From contig NAVB01001967.1 of NCBI GenBank assembly GCA_002179805.1, forward strand, positions 1-22,965: a stretch of 22,965 nucleotides of DNA, read 5' to 3'. The position numbers and the translations under genes were made by a program. The notes below the pieces were generated by a model. It searched no databases, was not told the DNA's origin, and was given only the letters and a program-made list of their open reading frames with translations. Position 1 is the first letter of the stretch, and each line of letters opens with the position of its first letter. The DNA is from Acanthamoeba lenticulata (Eukaryota > Discosea > Longamoebia > Acanthamoebidae). This document shows, in pieces, positions 1 to 9,253 of this stretch.

Positions 1-79
1 TTTTGTTTTTAGTCCTTTTTTTTTCTCTTTCATATCTTTTCTTCACCCAGAAGAAATACATCAATAAGAAAAGAGATCG

Positions 80-3000
80 ATGGGCCGGGGTAAGCGGAAG
101 AGAGAAACCGGCACTCTGCCTGCATCAGCTCCTGCCACTCCAGCAAGTTCTAGCAGTCACAAGAAGCGAAGGAACTCTGCTGTTGATGTTGATGGTACCA
201 TGCATTTAATTTTAATCTTCGCACATCTTGCATTTTTTAAATTCCGGATTTCAGCCTTCTTGCAGGGTATTGCCGATGAGGTGGGCGTCTCGCCTCCTCC
301 TTCGCCGATGCCCATCGTCGCCGTAAGCGTCTCGCGTACCTCCAGTGCTGCCGAGGCAGAGCAACTATTGCAGCGGCTGCGGGCCCGGCCCGCTGAGGTG
401 AGCCGCGCGCAGAAGATAGATGCGGCGTGGCAGCTCTACGAGCTGATGGTGCACACTCCGTCCGGCAGCACGGCAGCTGGGAGCGTGCTCGCCATGCCTG
501 GCCTGCTTCCGCTACTCTTGGAATGGTTGCAGCCCACGTTGGCGCGCTCAGAGCGCTACATCATGGGCGGTGGAGCCGCCACGCCTTCATCCAAGAAGCA
601 GACCAAAAACAAGCAGAAACAACAGCTGGATGAAAATGAAGACGAAGATGACGCAGCCAAGACAGAAGAGAGGGTGGTGCGTGTTTTTTCTTCACCCTTA
701 TCCACAGAGGTCACATGCTGATGGACGTTTGTGGTGACCACAGACGGAGGCCGGTCCGCCTCAGTTCCTGGACGAGCGGCACTGGAGCTTGTTCTCCGAG
801 CTTCTCGCCAACTCGCCTATCACGACCATCCCCCTGCGCATTGAGATGCTGCGCGTCATCTCCTCGGCGCTGCTGTGCTGCGCGGGCGCGGCCGAGACCG
901 ATACCAGCGTCAGCGCGGCCAACCAGGCGCAGATCCGAGCGCTCGGCCTAGACGCGCGGCTGGCGATCGTCACGCGGCTCGACGCCATCGTGCGGCTGCT
1001 AACCTCGACCTACGCATCCCTATTTATTGTCGCGGTAGACCACTACGTGTCCTTTGTGAGTCGCGTAGTGCAGGCCCTCGTCCACATGTACGTGCATGCC
1101 GCGGAGAAGGAGAAGGAAGCGCAGCTCTCATCCGCCTGGTCTTTGTCCTCATGCAGATATCTTAAGCAGCAAGAAGACGCTCGGCCACCGACTCCGGCCG
1201 AGAGGGAGATGGAGTCGTTCTGTGTGGCCATCGTCGCCACGTCGCTCAAGAAGTTTCACGATGTCAAACAGGCAGTCGAGAGCAACCAGAAGAAGGTTCG
1301 GACATGAACTTTTAATAATTGTCCTGCGACTGTCACAGTTCTGACCATCTATCACGCCGATCAGGTGTTCACGACCGTGGTCTCCAAGCTTTTGGAGCCG
1401 TTCCTGACGCTGCGCAGCCTTCTTGTGCGCCAAACTGCTCGCGAGGGCGAAGCCGCTCGCGCGCAAATCAAGCGCCATATCGAGGACATCGTCTTGCACT
1501 CGCTCTTCCACCCCGACCACCTCTTCGAGTACTCCCTGGCGTTTTCGTTGAAGCAAAACATCGCACCTCGTACGCTCTCTGTACTCAACAATTGCTGCCT
1601 TGTTGGCTGCTGCTGACGACGCGTCATGCCGTTTCCTCGTCGTCTTGGCTGTATCTGCTGCGAACAGCGCCACCGGCCGAGGCTGGAGAGGCCAAGAAGG
1701 CCGGCCGCGGGAAGGGCAAACAGAGCGCAGCCGTCTATGCAGGAGCGATCAGCAACTACCGCAAGCAGCTCTTTGACACGCTACGAGAGTACAGCGGCGC
1801 GACCACTTCCCTTTCTTCCTCGCGCCGCATGCTCGGTTCGTTCTTCTGTTCCTCCCTCTCTTCTGCTCTGGTTCTTTTGTTGACATACCTCGAATATCTG
1901 GAATTCAAAAGTGTTGGAGAACATTCCACTGCTGTACAAGGGATTCTTGGACGTTCTCAGAGCCGCCCTTTTGGCCATCGAGCAAAACCAAGAGAAAAGG
2001 ACGGAGCGTCGCGACGCCGGTGAAGGCGCGATGGACATCCCGGCCGAGGACGAGGACAAGAAGCCCCGGCAGTACATGGACTTTCACTTCCTGCTGGAGC
2101 TGCACGACATCGTCACGCCCCTCCTCGCGCTACAGAGCGACATCAGCAACGGCGTCGAGTTGGCCGGGGCCGTGCGGATCATCAGCGAGCTGCTGGGGCT
2201 TGTGGAGACCTACCACGTCTACGAGCCCACGCAGGACACCGAGGACCGCATGCAGTTCCTCTTCTTCGAGCGGCTAGCACAGCACGACGTGACCCTTCTG
2301 CGGCAGCTCTTTGAGCACTTGCAGACCCGTCCGGTCCAATTCGATCGCCCTCTTCGAGGTTCCTCACCCTTCATACATACCTCACATACCCTTTTGGTGC
2401 GTAGCTACCGCTGACTCCATTGGCCACATCTTGCAGAGTTGGTGGGCACCCTGTTGGCCGACTTGCAGCACCTCAATAACCTTAGTCACCTTACCCTCGC
2501 CGATGCACTCAAGGACGTGTGGACCATCCTCTGGAACTTGCCTTGGCCTTCGGCGGTACGCCTCCGCCCTCCTCCACGTGGTTGAACCGGAAGCGATCAG
2601 CTGACGCCGAATATGAATCCGTCAATCGCTGACTCACAGGACGCCGTGCCGGCGGCGTGCATCGAGTTCAGCCGGGCGCAGCTGGCCACCTACAGCAAGC
2701 TCCGCCAGTTGGACACCCTCCTCGAACAGCTCCTCCCGTCCTTTGCCGCGTATAGCGGCGGCCACGCGCACTACATAATCTCCTCGCGTGTCTTCACCAA
2801 ACAGTGCGTCTGCACTCTTTCGGCCCTGGCAACCTCGACTGCAGGGCATACCTGACATGTTGTGTGTGGTGGATATGCAGGTTCTACGACTGCGTGATGC
2901 AGCTGCCCATGGGCAAGATCGCGGCCATCTGGGACATCTTCCTGGACCACATGAAGACCGTCTACGTCCCGGAGCTGCAGCGGCTCTTGCCAGCGGCGCA

Positions 3001-6000
3001 GGCGGGTGACCGCAAGGCCGAGGCCTCCGTGGCGCCGCTCCTAGTGTCGTTCTCCTACGTGGTCCACTTCTTCGTGTCGCTCATCGACAGCGTGCTGCTG
3101 CTCAACACGACCGCGCCCATGGTCCTCGACCTGGTGGCCAAGGCCTGCACCGAGCTGGTCTCGCCGCTCCTGGTGCTGGCCCTGGGCGATCGCATCACGT
3201 CGGGCACCAAGCCACGCGGCCGTGAGGCCAAGTCGCGCGCGCTCGAGGCCAACGAGCTCACTGCGGCGCTGGCGCGCGACGCGCTCAACATCTACAACTC
3301 GCTGATCGGCCTGCGCGAGCAGTGTCTCCGCTTCCCGTCGACCCGTGTCCTTGTGGGCAAAAAGGCGAAGAAGGCCGTTGCTGCTAAGAAGGCGCACGAG
3401 GTCGTGAGCGACGATGTGCGGGCCAACGGCTCATGCTTCTACCTCCTCCCCGCGCCCGAGCTCAACGCGCTCCAGCTCTCGACCTTCCATGAATGGCTCA
3501 AGCCCGAGCTGCAGCAGTCTTCGCAGCTCCTGTTCATGGCGGTACGCCTTGCGTGGTGCTTCTCTCTTTGTGGTGTCTCAGCAAGCCAGAGATTGACAAC
3601 CCGAGCGTCGCGCAGAACGTGCTGAGGCTGCACCACCTGCGGCGATTGCACACGTTTGCCAGCCTGTACGCCCTGCGGGACCAGCCGCGGGTTGCCAAGG
3701 CCGACGACCAGGTCGTCGCGCTCCTGCAGGATCTCCGGCGCGCCATGGAGGGCGCTTGTTCGGGGCTCTTCCACGAGCTGGCCGTGGCCCTGCCTCGTAT
3801 CCACCACGGGTCCGATGTGGACGCCCCGTCGCACTCATGGAACGGCATGCTGGCCACCATCAGCGAGTCCACCTACGCCATCGCCCTGTGGAAGCTCCTC
3901 ACCGAGAACATCGACATTCTCGCGTACGCAGCCATTGCCGCCCTACTACTGCGCGAACGCTTGGCTCATTGCCGTTTTCGTTTTCTTTCGTTGTTGGTTG
4001 CAGGTTGTACGCGTCGGACGAGCACCTGCGGCTGTTCTCGCGAGTGCTTCTGGTGGAGAGCACACCACGAGCGGCGTCCTCACGGAGCTCAGCGCCTGAG
4101 GCGTCGGGCGAGGCTGTAGCGGGCATCGCGCTCGAGCACATCTCACGTGCGCTGCTGGCCAAAACTTCCTTCTACGAACTCCCGCGGCTGGCCAACAGCT
4201 GCCTGCCGGTGATTGTTGGCGTCATCGAGGCCTCGCTCAAGCGGGCCGTCGTCGTTGGCAAGGCCAAGGACGCCCAGCTTGGGACCGTGATAGCCCTCCT
4301 CCACAGCGCCGCCGAGATTACCGCAGATGGCAACAACGATGACGATGCTGATGAACAGACCCGCGCGCGGCCCTTGGCCGACCTGTGCGCCAGTCGGCGG
4401 CTGGCGGCCGGAACGCGGCTCAAGGCCGAAGGCGAGACCGACCTGCGCCGCGTTGCCGACGTGCTCGAGCTGGTGCTGGCCCTGCCATCGACCTACCTCG
4501 CCCCGCGGGCCCGCGAGCAGAGCAGCCTGGCCGTGTTGGTCCTCGACTGGGCGCTGCACGCCCTGCTTCCGACGACCGACGACGACGCCCTGCGTCGGGC
4601 GGTGCTGGCCCTGAGCAGCACGTGTCGGCGCTACGTGGGAGTCATGCTCCGGGAGAAGAGCGTGGCGGCATCGGCCGTGCTCTCTCATGCCGTCATCGGG
4701 TGGCTTCACGGATCGTTACAGGGTCTCGAGCGAACGCGTGGGCTCGTCCTCCACACACTCGAGGTCGTGACCGTCCACATTCGGTACGGCTGGTCCAGCC
4801 GTCCTGGAGCTCGTTGAGCCTCGTCTTGGAAGCTCACAGCGCATTTTAATTAATTCAGGAATCAACTCAAGCGACCAGCGGCTGAACGCCGCGAGAAGCT
4901 CGACGACGTGCTGGCCTCTGTGGCCGACTCGGTCGGGGCGGAAGATGAGGATGAGGACGGAGACGGCGCCATGATGGCGGTCGAGAAGGAGGACGGCGAC
5001 GGGCTGGGTCAGATTCGCAAGGTGCTCCTCCCGCTGCAGTGCGTGACCAACGCCGTGCGGGCAGTTGTCGACGAGTATTCAGACCGGCTCGGCAGCCCCG
5101 ACCTGCGCAAGCGCCTCAAGTACGTGATTCTCTCGCTTTGTGGTCTTTCCTTCTGATGAGAGCCTGACATGGACGGACATTGCAGGCAGGCAGCGCTGAT
5201 CGAAGGCAAGGAGCGGGTCAAGCTGCCCAAGGTCGACGTCGAGGACACGTGTGTGGTGTTTGTCGACCGGGCCGAGGAGCTGCTGCTCCGGCTGCTCGAG
5301 GAACAGCCGCTGTCGGCCTACTTGGCCATGTCCTCGACCAGCACCATCGAAGCGCTGCTCCACTCGGACGACGCCGGCCTGCGGACCACCGCCCACGACT
5401 ACTTTGGCCTCTTGCTGGGCCTCGCGCAGCAGGTCCTGGCCTTCCGCCACATCGAGGCCCTTCACCGCCGCGGCCGCCCGGGCCGCCCGGCCGCCTCGTC
5501 CTCGTCGACCGTCGCTCGCGGCGTCTTTGCCCAGATCGGCCGCTTCGCCTCGCTCGCCTTCCGCGTCATCGCCGCCGGCGTCTCGCGCAAGGAGGCAGCG
5601 GCCGAGGAGGCACAGCTGCGCGTCCGGGCGCTGGGCTTTGTGGAGTACCTGTGCGGCCACATGCACGCCCTGCAGCCGCAGCCGGACAAGGCCACCTTTG
5701 CGCGCGTCTTTGCCATGTTGAGCCACCTCATGCAGCTCTACACGGCCCAGCCCCATGCCTCTGGGGCCGCGACCGCCAAGAAGCTGGAGGCGTACTATGT
5801 GCTGCTCGTCTGCAACTGCCCCGACGCGTGCGTGGAGCTCGTCTCGCGCGCGCTCCCGACCGAGCTCGTGTCGCCCTACCTGCCGCGCCTCACGGCGACT
5901 GTCAACACGGCGTTGGCCCTCTTCACCCTCAACGGTGCGGCCGCTTCTCTTTGCCCAGCAGACATGTCACCACGCATTGACGCTTATCATTTTGCTTCGT

Positions 6001-7096
6001 TTGTCCTTCAGAGCCGCGCGTGCTGCGACACTTTGAGGGCGTAGCGCCGACGGTCGTGCACCGGCTGATCGACCTCATTGCCTGGTGTGGCCTCCAGCTT
6101 CAGCCGACCACAGCTGCGGCGCGCGGAGCCGAGCTCGTCCACTTGGCCAGCACGGCGCTGACCATCATCACCCACCTCACCACCAGCCGCGTACGGCCTC
6201 CACCCCCCTGATCGACCGCGTCATTTTGTCGACTGCTGACGTGAGCATGACGTCACGCGTGCAGCTGTTCAAGATCGACACGCACACGGCGTCGCGCGTG
6301 CTGGGCGTCATGTCGGTGTTTGCGGTGCCCAAGCGGCGCTGGGCCTTTGCCGAGCTCGAGCTCGCGCACCTTCACCCGACGCTGCGCATGCAGGCCAAGC
6401 GCCGGGCGCCCGTCAGCGACTTCCTGCCCGAGCGGCTGTTCCTGTCCTTCTACTCGTTCCTCTACCGCCTCATCAAGCTCCGCAGCAAGCAAACCTTCAA
6501 TTGCCTGCCGCTCTTCCTCCTCAACATCCGCGGTAACTCTCTTCCTCAGATTTTTGTCAAAATTAGTTCGCTCATCTCTCTGTGTGGGGCAGACCTGCTC
6601 TCGAGCGTGTTCATGGCCGAGCAGAGCGCCCTGCAACAGGCCGGCAAGCAGCCCCGAGGAGCAGGCCGAGCAGCCAAGGCCTCCACCACAGCAGCTGCAG
6701 CGTCGGCGGCGGCCAGCCAGCAGACGGCGTGCGCGCAGAACCTGGCGCGACTTCTGGAGGAGATGAGCAAGCACGAGAAGCAGTTCAACAAATATGTGAC
6801 GCAGCTGCTCGTGCAGTATGTGCAGCTCACAGAGGTCAACCCGCTCTCGCCCACCACGAAGCAGGCCCTCCTGCCGGGCATCTACGCCCTCCTCGACATC
6901 TGCAGCGAGTTTGAGTGCGTGTCCCTCCCGCCCCTGTATTTGGACCGTCCGCGTGAATGGAGCTCACAAGCCAATGGCCACGCACGTATACAGGCTCAAG
7001 GTCATCAGCAGACAAGTGGACGAGACAGGCCGCGCCATCTTCAAGAAGCTGTTCGAGGAGTACAACCGTGATTGGAAGTTCCAGGGCAAGGTCTGA
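80..7096 (+). CDS. URB2: URB2/NPA2-like ribosome biogenesis protein, 17 exons
   Basis: Predicted ~1,950-residue nucleolar protein of the Urb2/Npa2 family, whose members act in early 60S pre-ribosome assembly. Exons: 80-194, 255-676, 744-1295, 1365-1569, 1668-1835, 1912-2358, 2437-2555, 2640-2803, 2881-3541, 3586-3923, 4004-4783, 4859-5119, 5186-5934, 6012-6190, 6265-6532, 6593-6914, 6994-7096. Summed length is 5,853 nt, an exact multiple of three, and phases agree at every junction. The assignment rests on the C-terminus, where LLPGIYALLDICSEFE is followed across the last intron by a DETGRAIFKKLFEEYNRDWK-type ending, the Urb2/Npa2 C-terminal signature. The N-terminus is basic (GRGKRKRE, KKRR), the middle is Leu-rich and helical, and exon 12 encodes an acidic stretch. 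The protein is longer than yeast or human Urb2. The first intron is uncertain: 195-254 keeps frame, but 188-265 or 182-265 would too. Intron 9 (3542-3585) is only 44 nt. Family call moderately strong; gene structure strong. Confidence 0.8.
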
Positions 7097-7162
7097 GAGC
7101 CGCGGCCAAGCTGGTAAACCGGAATTAAAAAAGAGAATTTTGCTTGGCGAACCGTGGACCAC

Positions 7163-7168
7163 AATAAA
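7163..7168 (+). promoter_or_regulatory. poly(A) signal of the URB2-like gene
   Basis: An AATAAA hexamer lies 66 nt after the URB2-like stop codon, in an A-rich patch. It is the only canonical signal between this stop and the next gene. Confidence 0.6.
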
Positions 7169-7291
7169 CGAGTGAAATGAAAACGGGGGTCGGTGCCGGA
7201 GTTGAAGATACTTCTGTGGCTCACGTTCAGCGAGAACCAAGGAGCCGGACCACGAACATCCCCTGCCATCCCCAAGCTTGGTGCCTTGGCC

Positions 7292-7298
7292 TTTAAAA
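7292..7298 (+). promoter_or_regulatory. TATA-like element of the membrane-protein gene
   Basis: TTTAAAA stands 57 nt upstream of the first ATG of the next gene (7356). The spacing suits a TATA-like core promoter with a short 5' leader. Assigned on position and composition only. Confidence 0.4.
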
Positions 7299-7355
7299 GC
7301 CCAGTGCAGCCAACCTGCGTCCATTCCATTTAATCCCACTTTCATCGACCAGACC

Positions 7356-8443
7356 ATGACAAGTTCCTACGCTCGTGGCTTGCGGGCGCTCGTCCGCGCG
7401 GACTGGTCGGGCGTGGCCTTTTGCGTGGATTGGCATGGCCCTTTTTGTCGTGTTCTTTTCGCCGTTCCTCGTGGAGGGCACGGCCGTCGCGCTGGCGCTG
7501 GCAGCCCTCATCCCGCTGGCGCTTGTGCTGGGCCTGGTCGAGCACTTCGCGCCGCCTGCGTGGCTCCTCGTGGTGATCTTCATCCAGGTGGCTGGTCTGG
7601 CTGACCTCGTGGCCGATGCCACCCTGCTGGGCAAGCTGCTGATCGCCTACGTGACCGGCGATGCCAACGAAGCTTTTGAAGAGGACACGATCGAGAATGA
7701 GGACGAGCGGCAGCTGTTGCTCGCTCGCGCGCTGATCACGCTCATCGGCGCTCTCCCAGTGATCTTGTTTGCTGCCTTCGGTCTGGCTCCGGTCAAGCGC
7801 CTCCTCAGGGATCTTGGCATCGAAAAGTCCTCTCCGTCCAAAGACGAGAGCTCGACCCGCATGAGCAACGCCGGCGTTGTTCTCATCATGCTGGCACTGG
7901 CGTGGAAGGCGATCATGGTGTTCCTGCGCGTGCTTCTCCTCTTCCGCGTGACGCGGGACATCATTACGACGGGCCGTATCCGTAAGGAGTCGCGCAACAC
8001 CAACGAGCTGCTCGAGCTTGTGTTGCTGCTCGATCTCTTGTGGAGCGGCATCCCACTCGGCGTGCTCACTGTCCTCGAGCTCTTTTTCTTCGGGGAAGGC
8101 TTTGGCGTGCGCACTTCCTCCTTCTTGGCTGAAGTGCTTGATTTCGACCACTAACATTAGGTTTGCGTCTCGGTAGTGGAAGTCGACGCAGGTGTTTGAG
8201 CTGATCAAGGTTGTCGCTGTGGCCGTCGATTCAGTGGCCGCAGCGTACATCATCTACTTCAGCATGTTTGGCCTTGGTCGTTTATGTCATCTGGACCACG
8301 AGCACGAGCACGAGGAGCACCTGCCCATCACCACCACACCAGCCTCGCCGACAATCCGAGGCAATCCCACGACCAAGCCGGCCAGGACGGTGAAAGGAGA
8401 GCGCGAGCCTCTAGTGATTAACAGTGCTCGCTCTGGGGTGTGA
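7356..8443 (+). CDS. Unrecognised polytopic (about 7-TM) membrane protein, apparent frame break near start
   Basis: I do not recognise this family. The clear open frame runs from ATG 7435 to 8106, then exon 2 is 8177-8443. Intron 8107-8176 has a GTGCGC donor, a CTAAC branch-like motif and a TAG end. Hydrophobic segments, in order, are FVVFFSPFLVEG, TAVALALAALIPLALVLG, WLLVVIFIQVAGLADLV, ALITLIGALPVILFAAFG, VVLIMLALAWKAIMVFLRVL, LVLLLDLLWSGIPLGVL and VAVAVDSVAAAYIIYFSMFG. Charged loops separate them, including an acidic one after segment 3, and a His/Glu-rich then Thr/Pro-rich tail follows. ATG 7356 sits just after a TATA-like element but is in another frame. Its peptide runs into the main frame at the T4 run 7419-7422, and removing one T would give ~338 residues and a complete first TM helix. 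So the gene may start at 7356 with an indel, or at 7435 with a truncated first helix. A second shift near 8270-8285 is possible, as another frame there would lengthen TM7. Confidence 0.6.
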
Positions 8444-8580
8444 GGAACTGGGATGTCCCTGTTTTTTATCGATAAAGCGAAGTTTCACTCACCGTCCTCT
8501 CTCGGATTGGCTCACAGTCCACTGCATTACGAACGGAGAACCAAGCTTTCGATCAAGCAATATCGGGTACCATGCCAAGG

Positions 8581-8588
8581 TATATAAA
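8581..8588 (+). promoter_or_regulatory. TATA box of the secreted-protein gene
   Basis: TATATAAA lies 38 nt upstream of ATG 8626. It argues against an upstream in-frame ATG at 8572, which would put the TATA box inside the coding sequence, and so fixes the start at 8626. It is the best TATA match in the window and suggests a well-expressed gene. Confidence 0.65.
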
Positions 8589-8625
8589 GCTTCTCTTGGA
8601 CAGACCTTTATCATTGTTTGCGGTC

Positions 8626-9196
8626 ATGTCTACCCCCATTGCTCTGCTTCTTCTGGCTATGTCCCTTGCTTTCTCAGCGGCGGCACCCGCAAACATCTAC
8701 GAGTGGAGTGCGGACTTCGTCTCTCCCTCCGACTGGTACCAAACAAACATCACTTCGGGTCGCGTGTTCATCGATAGCAGGTCTGCCAACATCACGAAGA
8801 CTCTCTGGGCCGGTGCCAACGGCATGAACAAGATCTTCCTCTGCAGCAGCGGCGATTCTACCTTTGGATACTTTGGCCAGGGCCTTTGCGCTATGGGCTG
8901 TGTGGGTGGCGGCTGTCACAAGTCGTACTGCAGTTGCCGAGCTCCCTGCCAGGCCTACGCCATGCTATGCTCGCTGAACACGGCTCGTTACGGCGGGTTG
9001 TGCAAGGTTGGCGGAGTGACTGGCGATCTCTGGAACGTGGTCGACTTCGTTTCCGTTTTGCCTGAGCCCGAACGGCACGCCCTTGGGCATTGTCATCTAC
9101 GGCAATCAAGTGGTAGTGCAGTTTTCCAACTTCAAAACCGTCGTTCCGGAATCCACTTGGCAGCTGCCCTCCTACTGCCAGTCGCAATGTGCTTGA
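8626..9196 (+). CDS. Unrecognised small secreted Cys-rich protein, apparent one-base frame break
   Basis: No family recognised. From ATG 8626 the product opens with a signal peptide (MSTPIALLLLAMSLAFSAAA) and a Trp/Asn-rich segment with two N-glycosylation sequons (NITS, NITK). A Cys-rich core follows, with closely spaced cysteines between about residues 65 and 125 (GLCAMGC, GGGCHKSYCSCRAPC). No TM helix or GPI-type tail is visible. The frame open to 9201 changes character after DLWNVVDFVSV. The +1 frame there (from about 9060) encodes a fold-like ending, LGIVIYGNQVVVQFSNF then a two-Cys tail CQSQCA, stopping at 9194-9196. The switch falls in the T4 run 9056-9059. With one T fewer the protein would be 189 residues. 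No GT..AG intron explains the shift, so this is either an assembly indel or a broken gene. Confidence 0.6.
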
Positions 9197-9223
9197 TGTG
9201 ACCGGTCTCATGAAAAGACCAAC

Positions 9224-9229
9224 AATAAA
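9224..9229 (+). promoter_or_regulatory. poly(A) signal of the secreted-protein gene
   Basis: AATAAA is 27 nt past the probable stop at 9196. The convergent S28 peptidase gene ends at 9254, so cleavage 10-30 nt downstream would fall at or inside the end of that gene's coding region. Confidence 0.6.
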
Positions 9230-9253
9230 ACAGCGGCCATCCGCACGTGCGGC

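Noticed and set aside
7342..8253. 303-codon open frame on the minus strand across the 7-TM gene
   Set aside because: It is the complement of a Leu/Val-rich membrane protein, which gives Glu/His/Gln/Arg-rich low-complexity text. The sense strand has a TATA-like element, branch point, intron and ordered TM helices.
8260..8393. Second frame break in the 7-TM gene (LVVYVIW in another frame)
   Set aside because: It would extend TM7, but the alternative tail is only Ser/Thr/Pro/Arg-rich text typical of off-frames in GC-rich DNA. Kept only as a possibility.
8572..8625. Upstream in-frame ATG at 8572 as the start of the secreted protein
   Set aside because: It would place the TATATAAA box inside the coding region and put extra residues in front of a clean signal peptide.
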